The notes: generated by a model from the sequence alone, not told the origin. A stretch of DNA of 64,000 bases from Clostridium_AM sp900759715 (GCA_900759715.1 CAAEXF010000036.1:56615-120614); one strand, 5' to 3'. Shown: positions 1 to 9,001, counted from the stretch's first letter. A program made the numbers and translations.

Positions 1-1386
1 TAATATTTGATCACTGATTATTGCTTCTTTTTCAGATAAAGTAATCTCATCTAAGAACTTCAATTCATCTCTTATAGACATTGTACAAAATTGAAAAATA
101 TTTTTGTCACCAACTGTAATAGCTAAAACTTCTGGTTTAAGCCTTGCTCCTTTACATTTTGGACATGGTTTATTACTCATATAATTTTCAACTTCGCTTT
201 TAATATAATCTGAGTTTGTTTCTAAGTATCTTCTTTTCAAATTATTAACTACACCTTCAAAAGCATGATTAAATTCCATTACTCCATTTTCCCTAGCATA
301 GTTAACTTTGACTTTTTCTCCCTTTAAGCCGTATAATAATATATCAACAATCTCAGGGTTTAACTTTTCTATAGGGGTATCTAGTTTAAATTTATATTCT
401 TTAGAAAGAGCCTTTAGTATACTAAAAGTCCAGGAATCCTCTTTTAAACTTCCACTGCCCCAAGCTGCAACAGCACCATCAAGTATGCTCTTGCTTTTAT
501 CAGGTATTACTAAATCTGGATCTATCTCCATAAGCGTACCAAGACCATCACAGCTGTCACATTTTCCAAAAGGGGCATTAAAAGAAAACATTCTTGGTTC
601 AATTTCACCTATACTAATACCACAGTCTGGACAGGAAAATTTCTCACTGAATAATATATCTTCTTCACCGATTACATTTACAATAACCGATCCTTCAGCA
701 AGCTTTAAAGCAGTCTCAAGTGAATCTGCCAATCTACTTCTTATATCTGGTTTTACTATTAATCTATCAACAACAACTTCAATAGTATGCTTTATATTTT
801 TTTCAAGCTTTATTTCCTCTTCTTCTAAATCAATAGTTTCTCCATCTATTCTTGCTCTTACAAATCCGTTCTTTCTTATATTTTCTAGTACTTTTACATG
901 CTCGCCTTTTCTACCCTTTATAATAGGAGCAAGTATTTGAATTTTAGTTCTCTCAGGCATAGATAATACCCTGTCAACCATTTGATCAACAGTTTGTTGA
1001 GTTATTTCTTTTCCGCACTTTGGGCAATGTGGAATTCCTATTCTTGCATATAAAAGTCTTAAATAATCATATATCTCAGTAACAGTACCAACGGTAGAAC
1101 GCGGGTTTCTACTTGTAGTTTTCTGATCAATAGATATTGCCGGTGATAATCCTTCTATATATTCAACATCAGGTTTATTCATTTGTCCCAAAAATTGCCT
1201 TGCATAAGCAGAAAGAGATTCAACATAGCGTCTCTGCCCTTCTGCATACAGAGTATCAAATGCCAAAGATGACTTTCCGGAACCAGAAAGTCCAGTAAAT
1301 ACAATTAATTTATCTCTTGGTATTTCTAAGTCAACATTTTTTAAATTGTGGACTTTAGCACCCTTTATTACTATGCTATTTCTCAT
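1..1386 (-). CDS. uvrA: UvrABC excinuclease subunit A, N-terminal half (runs off the window)
   Basis: UvrA is the ATPase that, with UvrB, finds DNA damage for nucleotide excision repair in the cytoplasm. The visible 462 codons begin MRNSIVIKGAKVHNLKNVDL and include the first Walker A (FTGLSGSGKSSLAFDTLYAE, about residues 30-48), the following RRYVESLSAYARQFLG block typical of UvrA, a first zinc-binding cysteine pair (CPKCGKEI) near residue 120, and a further CPDCG/CDSC set near residues 250-280. The family is about 940 residues, so roughly half lies outside the window. The gene is downstream of uvrB on the same strand with an 87-bp spacer that holds a small palindromic repeat (1409-1446). Start: ATG at 1386, the only sensible one for the family alignment. 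No LexA-type box was seen in the spacer. Confidence 0.97.
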   Translation of the reverse strand, partial: MRNSIVIKGAKVHNLKNVDLEIPRDKLIVFTGLSGSGKSSLAFDTLYAEGQRRYVESLSAYARQFLGQMNKPDVEYIEGLSPAISIDQKTTSRNPRSTVGTVTEIYDYLRLLYARIGIPHCPKCGKEITQQTVDQMVDRVLSMPERTKIQILAPIIKGRKGEHVKVLENIRKNGFVRARIDGETIDLEEEEIKLEKNIKHTIEVVVDRLIVKPDIRSRLADSLETALKLAEGSVIVNVIGEEDILFSEKFSCPDCGISIGEIEPRMFSFNAPFGKCDSCDGLGTLMEIDPDLVIPDKSKSILDGAVAAWGSGSLKEDSWTFSILKALSKEYKFKLDTPIEKLNPEIVDILLYGLKGEKVKVNYARENGVMEFNHAFEGVVNNLKRRYLETNSDYIKSEVENYMSNKPCPKCKGARLKPEVLAITVGDKNIFQFCTMSIRDELKFLDEITLSEKEAIISDQIL

Positions 1387-1408
1387 TAGGTTTATTTACA
1401 CACTCCTT

Positions 1409-1446
1409 AAGGCATCTTTGACTTGCTATTTTCTTTCAAATGCCTA
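1409..1446. repeat. Short palindromic repeat, copy 1 (AGGCATCT family)
   Basis: An imperfect palindrome with ends AGGCATC and ATGCCT sits in the uvrB-uvrA spacer. Its reverse complement matches the sequence at 8967-9001 at about 32 of 38 positions, and its two ends match the longer copy at 63705-63763. It has no coding capacity. Confidence 0.7.
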
Positions 1447-1473
1447 ATATTTTTTCATAATTAATAAACATTC

Positions 1474-3456
1474 TTAGTTTTTCTTTTGCTTTTTCAGTTT
1501 AAATATAATATCACGTAGTTTTGCTGCCTGCTCAAACTGAAGATTTTTAGCCGCATCCTTCATATCTTTTTCGTACTTTTCTATAAGCTGATCTATACTT
1601 TCATTATTGGCTTGAATAGCCTCTTCTAAACTATCGTATTCCACTTTTTCTTCTGAAATAGTTGTTGCTTCTATAACTTCTCTAATGTCCTTAATAATAG
1701 TTTTAGGTGTTATATTATGCTTTTCATTATATTCCATTTGTATCTTTCTTCTTCTATTTGTCTCCGAAATAGCTCTTCCCATGGAATCTGTTATTCTATC
1801 TGCATACATTACAACCTTACTATCTGCATTTCTTGCTGCTCTTCCTATAGTTTGTATAAGGGATCTTTCAGATCTTAAAAATCCTTCCTTATCTGCATCA
1901 AGTATAGATACTAAAGCCACCTCTGGAATATCCAGTCCTTCTCTCAATAAATTTATACCAATTAATACGTCAAACTCACCTTTTCTTAAATCTCTTATTA
2001 TCTTCATTCTCTCTATTGTATCTACACCTGAATGAAGGTATCTACTCTTAACATTCATTTCCTTAAAGTAATCTGTTAGATCTTCTGCCATCTTTTTAGT
2101 AAGAGTGGTTACAAGCACTCTGTATCCTCTACTTATTGTCTCGTTTATGCTGGCATACAAATCATCAATTTGTCCCTTTATCGGCTTAACAATAATCTCT
2201 GGATCCAATAATCCAGTTGGTCTTATTATTTGTTCAACCACATTTGTAGAATGATCTAGCTCATATTGGGCTGGGGTAGCACTTACAAATAAAACCTGGT
2301 TCAACTTGCCTTCAAATTCTTGAAATTGTAAAGGTCTGTTATCAAACGCTGAAGGAAGTCTAAAACCATACTCTACCAAAGACTCTTTTCTTGATTTATC
2401 TCCTGCATACATTGCCTTTACCTGGGGTAATGTAACATGGCTTTCATCTATAAATAAAAGGTAGTCATCAGGAAAATAATCTATAAGCGTCTGAGGCGGA
2501 GTCCCTTTAGCTCTTCCATCTAGTATTCTTGAATAATTCTCAATACCGCTGCAATATCCTACTTCTCTCATCATTTCTATGTCAAAATTAGTTCTTTGTT
2601 TTAGTCTTTGCGCTTCTAACAACTTGTCTTGTGCAGTAAGTTCCTTTAAACGCTCTTCCAATTCTATTTCAATTTTATTTATTGCTAATTCAAGTCTATC
2701 TCTTGAAGTAGCAAAGTGTGATGCAGGAGATATTAATATATGCTTTGTTGTTCCTATTATTTCGCCGGTTAGAACATCAAACTCCCTTATCTTTTCAATT
2801 TCATCTCCAAAAAATTCTACTCTTACTCCCTTATTCGTTGATGAAGCTGGAAATATATCTAAAACATCGCCCTTGACCCTAAAGGTACCTCTTACAAAGT
2901 TTATTTCATTTCTTTCGTATTGTATTTCAACTAGTTTCTTTATAACTTCATCTCTATCTTTGGTCATCCCTTGCCTCAGTGATAATGTAAGGTTTTTGTA
3001 TTCTTCAGGATTACCTAGTCCATATATACATGATACGGAAGCCACAACAATAACATCTTTTCTCTCTAGTAACGCTGATGTAGCTGAGTGTCTTAACCTA
3101 TCTATTTCATCATTTATAGAAGCATCCTTCTCAATATATGTGTCTGTTTGAGCTACATATGCCTCTGGTTGATAATAGTCATAATATGAAACAAAATACT
3201 CAACGCAGTTTTCCGGAAAAAACTCCCTAAATTCTGAGCAAAGCTGAGCTGCTAATGTTTTATTATGTGCCAGAACTAGTGTGGGTTTTTGAACCTTCTC
3301 GATTATATTTGCCATAGTAAAAGTTTTTCCTGAACCTGTTACTCCGAGAAGTGTTTGAAACTTTTCTCCACCAAATATTTTATTCGATAAGTTATTTATG
3401 GCATTAGGCTGATCTCCTGTAGGTTTAAATTTAGAATGTATCTTAAAAACACTCAT
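1474..3456 (-). CDS. uvrB: UvrABC excinuclease subunit B
   Basis: UvrB is the central damage-verifying helicase-like subunit of nucleotide excision repair; it is loaded by UvrA and recruits UvrC. At 660 residues it is of normal family length. Visible features are Walker A GVTGSGKT (38-45), the beta-hairpin that clamps one DNA strand (YYDYYQPEAYVAQTDTY, near 95), the DESH Walker B region near 340, helicase motif VI (QTIGRAARN, near 540), and a C-terminal UVR domain (KDMKDAAKNLQFEQAAKLRD) that contacts UvrC. The ATG lies 3 bp after the stop of the upstream PDZ protein gene, so the two are probably translationally coupled. It is upstream of uvrA, giving the usual uvrB-uvrA order. Confidence 0.98.
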   Translation of the reverse strand: MSVFKIHSKFKPTGDQPNAINNLSNKIFGGEKFQTLLGVTGSGKTFTMANIIEKVQKPTLVLAHNKTLAAQLCSEFREFFPENCVEYFVSYYDYYQPEAYVAQTDTYIEKDASINDEIDRLRHSATSALLERKDVIVVASVSCIYGLGNPEEYKNLTLSLRQGMTKDRDEVIKKLVEIQYERNEINFVRGTFRVKGDVLDIFPASSTNKGVRVEFFGDEIEKIREFDVLTGEIIGTTKHILISPASHFATSRDRLELAINKIEIELEERLKELTAQDKLLEAQRLKQRTNFDIEMMREVGYCSGIENYSRILDGRAKGTPPQTLIDYFPDDYLLFIDESHVTLPQVKAMYAGDKSRKESLVEYGFRLPSAFDNRPLQFQEFEGKLNQVLFVSATPAQYELDHSTNVVEQIIRPTGLLDPEIIVKPIKGQIDDLYASINETISRGYRVLVTTLTKKMAEDLTDYFKEMNVKSRYLHSGVDTIERMKIIRDLRKGEFDVLIGINLLREGLDIPEVALVSILDADKEGFLRSERSLIQTIGRAARNADSKVVMYADRITDSMGRAISETNRRRKIQMEYNEKHNITPKTIIKDIREVIEATTISEEKVEYDSLEEAIQANNESIDQLIEKYEKDMKDAAKNLQFEQAAKLRDIIFKLKKQKKN

Positions 3457-3459
3457 TCT

Positions 3460-4758
3460 TTATTCATCCTCATCCTTATCTTTGTTTTTTATTTTATCTA
3501 GTATTTCACCAAATCTAGTCTCATCAAGCTTTACAACCATACTGTCCTTTGGAACTCCCCTAGGTACAAACACTATACCTAGTCTTTTATTGTCATTTAA
3601 TTTATTATAACTTACTTGCTCAAATTTTCCTGTGACCTTCTTCACCTTAAACCATATAAAATTTGAACATTCTCTTATAGCTTCAGCTATTTTTTCTTCA
3701 TTTTCAATTTTTTTATTATTAACTTCAACTAATAGATCTCCACATTTAATTCCCATTTCATTAGCTGGAGAGTTCGGCGCAACTGCTAATACCATTATTC
3801 CGTCTTCTCCACTGATAAACTTAGGTTCTCCTTTGACTTCTACATATCTTTGGAATGCTATAATAGCTTCGTGTGCTGCTGGAGCAAATATTACTACTAA
3901 AAATTTAAGTGGTAGATTTAAAACTGCAGCTTGGGCTAATCCAAATAAAGCAATGCTATATACTATCATTAGAGAACCTGACATTAATGTCTTTGTCTCT
4001 TTATCCTTAGTAAAAGTTATGCTATTGTATCCTACCATACCATAAAAGGGAATAAGTGCTACTACTGCATTCTTTAAAATCTCGACTGGTATGGAGCTTT
4101 TGACTAACGGCCACCAAGTTGGAAGTGGTACTTGCCAGGTTGTACTTATAGCAGTGTTATTATGAAGCATAAAAAATATTGCTATAGGTAATGCCCAATA
4201 CCTTTGAAAAGCAAAACCACCTATTATCTTTTCGTCTCTACTGGTAAAAACCGGTATAGCTCCTGTTTTTCCATCTATAATTATAAGTATTCCTTCTACA
4301 AAGTGAAGAACTGCAATTAGAGTCATAAGTGATACTACATCTATTTTTAAAAAATCCAAATTAGGTATATTAAATGTACTTGAAACTAAACTTAACATTA
4401 AGCTAGTAAAAGCAAGCGCAGCGCCTGAATAAGCAAAGCAGATAAATCTTGGATTAAAAAACATAAATATTATAGACATTAAAAATATTAAATCCACTGA
4501 TGAACTTTCATCAAATACTATTCCTAAATAAGACATTATAACGCTGGCAAAAGCTCCTGCAAATATACCGATAACAATTTGCGATATAGTAAGCTCAAAA
4601 GGAGTATTTACTCTCTCACCAATTATCATTCTCTGCATTATAGTAGTTTTTTTATTTTTTCTGTAAAGAATAAAAAATAAAATAACCAAGAAAGTAACTA
4701 AATATGGTTCCGTCAACGCATAAGCTACAGCTCTTAAAGTAGACATCAAAATATTCAT
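3460..4758 (-). CDS. Polytopic membrane protein with C-terminal PDZ domain, MinJ-like
   Basis: The 432-residue protein has an N-terminal region with about eight hydrophobic segments (roughly residues 5-280) followed by a PDZ domain (about 300-385, including GEDGIMVLAVAPNSPANEMG and GDLLVEVNNKKI) and a charged tail. B. subtilis MinJ, which bridges DivIVA and MinD at the pole and septum, has the same plan and lies in the same neighbourhood (uvrBA, minJ, ctpB, ftsXE). Here the order uvrA-uvrB-this-ctp-ftsX-ftsE is conserved, so orthology by position is the best guess. Many clostridia carry an un-named PDZ protein at this site, so a division role is inference. It is coupled to uvrB (3-bp spacing) and preceded by two leader hairpins (4791-4860). 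Confidence 0.65.
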   Translation of the reverse strand: MNILMSTLRAVAYALTEPYLVTFLVILFFILYRKNKKTTIMQRMIIGERVNTPFELTISQIVIGIFAGAFASVIMSYLGIVFDESSSVDLIFLMSIIFMFFNPRFICFAYSGAALAFTSLMLSLVSSTFNIPNLDFLKIDVVSLMTLIAVLHFVEGILIIIDGKTGAIPVFTSRDEKIIGGFAFQRYWALPIAIFFMLHNNTAISTTWQVPLPTWWPLVKSSIPVEILKNAVVALIPFYGMVGYNSITFTKDKETKTLMSGSLMIVYSIALFGLAQAAVLNLPLKFLVVIFAPAAHEAIIAFQRYVEVKGEPKFISGEDGIMVLAVAPNSPANEMGIKCGDLLVEVNNKKIENEEKIAEAIRECSNFIWFKVKKVTGKFEQVSYNKLNDNKRLGIVFVPRGVPKDSMVVKLDETRFGEILDKIKNKDKDEDE

Positions 4759-4790
4759 TTGAAAAATTTCCCCTCTCCGTAAAGTGAAAC

Positions 4791-4860
4791 TTGCGCCAAA
4801 TAAAGATCTACTTTATCTGGCGCGCAAGCAATGAAGTTAGACAGAATTACTCTGTCTAAC
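4791..4860 (-). promoter_or_regulatory. Two tandem leader hairpins upstream of the PDZ protein gene
   Basis: Between the ctp gene and the MinJ-like gene are two inverted repeats. GTTAGACAGA/TCTGTCTAAC has a 5-nt loop (4836-4860). TTGCGCCA-ATAAAG/CTTTAT-TGGCGCGCAA (4791-4826) lies about 20 nt before the GGAGAGGGG ribosome-binding site. A TATAAT-like -10 hexamer is present just upstream (about 4873-4878) on the minus strand, without a convincing -35. Neither hairpin is followed by a clean U-run on the minus strand, so simple termination is not obvious. Confidence 0.45.
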
Positions 4861-4902
4861 TTTTAAATTCAAATATTATACAAAACGTAAACCAACCACA
4901 AC

Positions 4903-6075
4903 TTATTTAATTTTACCTTTTGCTATCTCAAGTGCCTTTGCAAATTGAGGATCCTGGTTTCTGTCATACGGTTTTTGTCTAAGCTCATCTGGATATTTCA
5001 CCTCTATATCAGGTTTTATCCCTGTATGATGTATATTTTCACCATTTGGCGTATAGTATTTTGAAACAGTAACTTTAAGAGCTGTTCCTTCACCGGTATC
5101 TAGAATAGTTTGAACTACTCCTTTACCAAAAGTTTTTTCTCCTACTAAAGTTCCAATCTTATAATCTCTTACAGCACCTGAAAATATTTCTGAAGCACTT
5201 GCTGTGCCTCCATTAGTAAGTATAGTAACAGGTAAGCCTTCAGCTACTCCACCTTTAGATTTATATTCCTTTTTATTTTTATATTTATCTATGGTAGAAA
5301 CTATAACCTTATCCTTAGGAACAAAATTAGAAACCATATCCACACATTCATCAAGTAATCCACCTGGATTACCTCTTAAATCTATTATTAGTGACTTCAT
5401 ACCCTTAGCTTGAAGCTCTTGTAATTTACTTGTAAAGTTCTTTGCCGTATTTTCATCAAACATTGTAACCTGCATATATCCTATGTTGCTATCTATCATC
5501 TCACCTTTTACTGTAGCTAAATTTATCTTCGCCCTTTTAAGCTTTACATCAAAGGTTCCCTTAGCCTCTCTATATAATGTCAATGTAACCTCTGTTCCAT
5601 CTTGACCTTTCATTAAAGTTACTGCTTTATCAAGTTCTTTACCAGTTACATCTGTTCCATTTACTTTTTCAATTATATCTTTTGGAAGTATTCCCCCTTT
5701 TTTTGCTGGAGAATCTTCAAAAACATCAGCTACAACTATATTGTCATCCTTAGCCTGAACTTGAAGGCCAACACCACTGTAGTTTCCTTCTGTCTGAACG
5801 TTAAATTCGTCATATTCCTTCTTGTTCATAAATACAGTATAGGGATCTTTTAAAGCAGATGTCATTCCTTTAATAGCTCCTTCTACTAAATCTGCGTCAT
5901 TAATATTTCCATCATAATATTTATACAAATCATTTCTTACTTCAAACAGCTTCGAAAAATTTCCTGCTTGATTTGATATGTAAGCTTTAGTCCCAAACAA
6001 TGTAATTGTATTGGTAATAAGTAGTGCTGCCACCGTACCTGAAATCCACTTTTTTTTACTATTCAAACTTTCCAC
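4903..6075 (-). CDS. S41-family carboxyl-terminal processing protease (CtpA/CtpB type)
   Basis: This is a membrane-anchored serine protease with a Ser/Lys dyad that cleaves C-terminal tails of extracytoplasmic proteins. The 390-residue protein has one N-terminal membrane segment (about 12-34), a PDZ domain (about 100-175, with SGVGLQVQAKDDNIVVADVF), and the S41 core. The catalytic serine is expected at residue 293 in GGTASASEIF and the lysine at 318 in GEKTFGKG, a spacing of 25 as in known members. In B. subtilis the gene at this position is ctpB, which helps activate sigma-K during sporulation, and the neighbouring ftsX/ftsE fit. Whether this one is a sporulation or vegetative protease cannot be read from sequence. 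It lacks the C-terminal peptidoglycan-binding domain of some members. Confidence 0.93.
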   Translation of the reverse strand: MESLNSKKKWISGTVAALLITNTITLFGTKAYISNQAGNFSKLFEVRNDLYKYYDGNINDADLVEGAIKGMTSALKDPYTVFMNKKEYDEFNVQTEGNYSGVGLQVQAKDDNIVVADVFEDSPAKKGGILPKDIIEKVNGTDVTGKELDKAVTLMKGQDGTEVTLTLYREAKGTFDVKLKRAKINLATVKGEMIDSNIGYMQVTMFDENTAKNFTSKLQELQAKGMKSLIIDLRGNPGGLLDECVDMVSNFVPKDKVIVSTIDKYKNKKEYKSKGGVAEGLPVTILTNGGTASASEIFSGAVRDYKIGTLVGEKTFGKGVVQTILDTGEGTALKVTVSKYYTPNGENIHHTGIKPDIEVKYPDELRQKPYDRNQDPQFAKALEIAKGKIK

Positions 6076-6169
6076 CTCTTTGCTTTAAACCTTATACTCT
6101 ATAGTATTTATACAAACCTTAAATAATTATAACATTAAAAAAAATAAATTTGTAAATTTATTTGTAAAA

Positions 6170-6207
6170 TTTTAATAAAATGAGCATGCAGCAAAATGCT
6201 GCATGCT
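6170..6207 (-). terminator. Hairpin downstream of ftsX
   Basis: A perfect 10-bp stem, AGCATGCAGC/GCTGCATGCT, lies with a 5-nt loop 11 bp after the ftsX stop, followed on the minus strand by a T-rich tract (CATTTTATT). It is probably the end of the ftsEX transcript. Confidence 0.7.
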
Positions 6208-6217
6208 TTTAAATGTG

Positions 6218-7108
6218 CTAAACTGCTAAGAATTTTCTTATTGACAAAATACTTCCTAAAGAACCTATTACTATACCCGCTACTAAAAATACGCCTAAAA
6301 TAGTAGTTAAAACATACTGTGGAGAAACTAATTGAATCATCATTAAACCTGTTGATGCTTTAACATATGCCATCTTATAAGCGTAATATAAAGCTAAATC
6401 TGCAACTACTCCTCCTGCAACTCCTATAATCATACCTTCAATTATAAATGGCCATCTTATGAACCAATCTGTAGCTCCAATATACTTCATTATTCCTATT
6501 TCACGTCTTCTGGAATAAAGTGTGAGTTTAATAGTGTTTCCTATTAAAAATAGTGAAACTCCTATTAGCACCATAAATATAATACTTCCAACCCATTTTA
6601 TTGTTTTTGTTATAGCTAAAAGTTTATCTACAACTTCTCTTCCGTCTTTTATTGTATCTATACCTTCTGAACCTTTAATGCTATTAACAACAGTTGATAC
6701 AACCTCTGGCTTTTGAACTCTAATTACATATGAATTAGGCATAGGGTTGTCTTTTTCAAGCCCATCTACAAGGCTTTTATTTTGATCTCCTAATTGTTTC
6801 TTAAATTTATCCATGGCTTGAGACTTACTTTCGTATGTAACCTCAACAACTCCATCAACAGCTTTTATTTTCTTCTCTAATTCACTTTGCTGCTTTGTAG
6901 TAATATTATCTTTCAAGAATACCTTAACTTCAACTTTTGATTCCACTTCTAGTATCCCTTGTTTAACATTTAATATAGTAAGAAGAAATATACCTAGAAT
7001 AAATAATGTAGCTGCAACAGTTGCTGCTGATGCTGTACTTATAGTTTTGTTTCTTCTTAAACTTTTCAATGAATCTTGTATAAAAAACTTTATTGTACTA
7101 ATCCTCAT
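6218..7108 (-). CDS. ftsX: Cell-division ABC transporter-like permease FtsX
   Basis: FtsX is the membrane partner of the ATPase FtsE. In Gram-positive bacteria FtsEX controls peptidoglycan hydrolases at division or elongation (in B. subtilis, CwlO). The 296-residue protein shows the family plan: one N-terminal membrane segment (about 22-48), a large extracellular domain (about 50-165), and three C-terminal segments (about 175-200, 225-250, 265-290) with the cytoplasmic coupling stretch YSRRREIGIMKYIGATDWFI. The gene overlaps the 3' end of ftsE by 11 bp, so the two are translationally coupled. Length is normal. Confidence 0.97.
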   Translation of the reverse strand: MRISTIKFFIQDSLKSLRRNKTISTASAATVAATLFILGIFLLTILNVKQGILEVESKVEVKVFLKDNITTKQQSELEKKIKAVDGVVEVTYESKSQAMDKFKKQLGDQNKSLVDGLEKDNPMPNSYVIRVQKPEVVSTVVNSIKGSEGIDTIKDGREVVDKLLAITKTIKWVGSIIFMVLIGVSLFLIGNTIKLTLYSRRREIGIMKYIGATDWFIRWPFIIEGMIIGVAGGVVADLALYYAYKMAYVKASTGLMMIQLVSPQYVLTTILGVFLVAGIVIGSLGSILSIRKFLAV

Positions 7109-7784
7109 ATCCGTAAGCCCCCCTTTGCTCGTCTCTTACAATTATTCCTTTTTCAACGGCTATAACTCTTTTTCTCATGTTATCAACTATGTCCTTAGCA
7201 TGAGTGGCCATCAGGATTGTTGTACCTGCGTGATTTATGTCATTTAATGTTTCCATTATATCCATTGCTGTTTCTGGATCTAGGTTTCCAGTAGGCTCAT
7301 CCGCAATTAATATAGCTGGATTGTTAACTATAGCCCTAGCTAACGATACTCTTTGCTGTTCTCCCCCTGACAACTCATGAGGAAATGCTTTATATTTATT
7401 CGCTAGTCCAACTAATGAGAGAACCATTGGAACTTTTTTTCTTATTTCTTTTAAAGGAGCTTCTACTACTCTCATTGCGAAAGCTACATTCTCATATACA
7501 TTTAAAGTAGGTATTAATCTAAAATCCTGAAAAACTACCCCTATCTTTCTTCTATAATAAGGTATTTCTTTTCTTTTTAAGTTAGTTATATCTATATCAT
7601 TTATTATTATATTCCCGTTTGTAGGCTGAACTTCTTTTAAAAGCATTTTTATAAAAGTAGACTTACCTGCTCCACTTGGTCCAACCAAAAATACGAATTC
7701 GCCTTTGCTTATTTTTACATTTATGTTTGATAAAGCAAACACGTTATTGTTATATACTTTACTCACATTTTTAAATTCTATCAT
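7098..7784 (-). CDS. ftsE: Cell-division ATP-binding protein FtsE
   Basis: FtsE is the ATPase that drives FtsX. The 228 residues contain Walker A GPSGAGKST (35-43), Q-loop VFQDFRLIP (near 84), ABC signature LSGGEQQRVSLARA (near 139), Walker B ILIADEPTGNLD (near 160) and H-loop MATHAKDI (near 193). The EPTGNLDP wording is typical of FtsE and related MacB/LolD ATPases. The ATG is preceded by AAGGAGATG. A TATAAT-like -10 is visible upstream on the minus strand (near 7842) without a clear -35. It is the first gene of an ftsE-ftsX pair; ctp follows downstream behind the hairpin at 6183-6207. Confidence 0.97.
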   Translation of the reverse strand: MIEFKNVSKVYNNNVFALSNINVKISKGEFVFLVGPSGAGKSTFIKMLLKEVQPTNGNIIINDIDITNLKRKEIPYYRRKIGVVFQDFRLIPTLNVYENVAFAMRVVEAPLKEIRKKVPMVLSLVGLANKYKAFPHELSGGEQQRVSLARAIVNNPAILIADEPTGNLDPETAMDIMETLNDINHAGTTILMATHAKDIVDNMRKRVIAVEKGIIVRDEQRGAYGYED

Positions 7785-7897
7785 TAGAACATCTCCTTAT
7801 ATATATAAGCTTTCGATTTATTTCACGTAACTATGTTCATTATAACATAATAAGACATGAAATAAATATTATATTCTATTAAATTATTATTAACAGC

Positions 7898-7940
7898 AAA
7901 AAAAGCATATGCAATTGAGTTATATTCAACCGCATATGCC
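7898..7940 (-). terminator. Terminator of the YitT-family gene
   Basis: The stem GCATATGC..TTGA/TCAA..GCATATGC is followed on the minus strand by seven T's. It lies about 90 bp past the stop of the gene at 8027-8881. Confidence 0.75.
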
Positions 7941-8026
7941 ACATATATACATTAAGTTCCAATCTCAAATCTACATTTTTTGTTAATACATTACTTCTAT
8001 AGAATAAAGGACCAGAGTTTCATAAG

Positions 8027-8881
8027 TTAATGGTCTGATATAATGTCTTTAAAGCCTTCTCCTAAAACTTCATGTGCATCACTTACCGTAATAAATGCTT
8101 TTGTGTCAATTTCTTTTATATAATTTCTCAATTTTACAAGTTCTTTTCTTCCTAAAACAGTATAAAGAATATATGTATCTTCTTTGGTATACCCTCCTCT
8201 ACCATGTAGAATAGTACAACCTCGTTCCAACTCTTCTATTATGAATTTACTTATTATATCGTTTTTTGTGCTTATAACCATTATTTGTTTTGAGACGTTG
8301 AGTCCTTCTATAACAATATCTATTACAAATCCATTTATAATAACAGCTAACAGAGCATACATGCCTGCATCAGCACCAAAAGAAAAAGCTGCAAAAAGTG
8401 TTATAATAAAGTCTACTATCAAAAGTGACTTTCCTATATCTAAATGTAAAAACTTATTAAGTATTTTTGCCAGTATATCAGTTCCACCGGTAGATGCATT
8501 TTGATTAAGCACTATTCCTAATCCTATTCCAGATATAAAAGTGCCAAATATAGATGCCAACATTAGGTTTTTTGTGATTGCTATGTTTGGAGTCATAGCT
8601 CTATCCATAATCCATATTGTTCCTGAAAGACTTAAACTTGTGTAAATAGTTTTAGCACCAAACTTATTCCCTATAGCAATAAATGCAACTACGAATAATA
8701 TTGCATCCATAATTAGCATTAAAAGGCCTATAGGAAGACTGGGAATAAAATAATTTATTATTATTGCTGCTCCAGAAATTCCACCTGCTGCAATTTTATT
8801 TGGTGCTAAAAAAAACTTTATACTTATTGCAACTAATAAAATGCCTATGGTAATTAAAGTATATTCCTTAATAGTTTTCAT
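8027..8881 (-). CDS. YitT family membrane protein (DUF161 + DUF2179)
   Basis: The 284-residue membrane protein begins MKTIKEYTLITIGILLVAIS. Five to six hydrophobic segments occupy about residues 8-195 and include the family motifs PNKIAAGGISGAAIIINYF and NQNASTGGTDILAKILNKF. A soluble C-terminal DUF2179 domain follows (about 205-275, with ERGCTILHGRGGYTKEDTYI). The family is widespread in Firmicutes. Its substrate is not established, although transport is assumed from topology. It is a single-gene unit: a terminator lies downstream and a small palindromic repeat lies upstream at 8967-9001. The ATG at 8881 starts directly before the first membrane segment as in relatives. Confidence 0.9.
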   Translation of the reverse strand: MKTIKEYTLITIGILLVAISIKFFLAPNKIAAGGISGAAIIINYFIPSLPIGLLMLIMDAILFVVAFIAIGNKFGAKTIYTSLSLSGTIWIMDRAMTPNIAITKNLMLASIFGTFISGIGLGIVLNQNASTGGTDILAKILNKFLHLDIGKSLLIVDFIITLFAAFSFGADAGMYALLAVIINGFVIDIVIEGLNVSKQIMVISTKNDIISKFIIEELERGCTILHGRGGYTKEDTYILYTVLGRKELVKLRNYIKEIDTKAFITVSDAHEVLGEGFKDIISDH

Positions 8882-8966
8882 ATTTTCGACCCCGCTACTA
8901 TAATAAAATTTAAAAGTTTAAAAATCCTACTAAGGCTAATTATTCCCTACTTTTAAATTTTATATT

Positions 8967-9001
8967 AGACATCTGCAAGAAAATAGCAAGTCAAAGATGC
9001 T
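8967..9001. repeat. Short palindromic repeat, copy 2 (AGGCATCT family)
   Basis: The sequence GACATCTGCAAGAAAATAGC continues into AAGTCAAAGATGC. It is the inverted-orientation relative of the copy at 1409-1446, with the same GCAAGTCAAAGATGC core. It lies between the transketolase terminator and the YitT gene. Confidence 0.7.

Noticed and set aside
308..940. Long plus-strand frame inside uvrA
   Set aside because: It is antisense to a strongly conserved uvrA reading frame, lacks a ribosome-binding site and has Ser/Ile-rich composition typical of a reverse-complement shadow. Similar opposite-strand frames across the window were dropped for the same reason.
3457..3600. LexA/SOS control of uvrB
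   Set aside because: No GAAC-N4-GTTC-type box was found upstream of uvrB or of the PDZ gene that starts the unit.
7047..7247. Plus-strand frame across the ftsX-ftsE junction
   Set aside because: It is antisense to the overlapping ftsE/ftsX pair and has no ribosome-binding site or family similarity.
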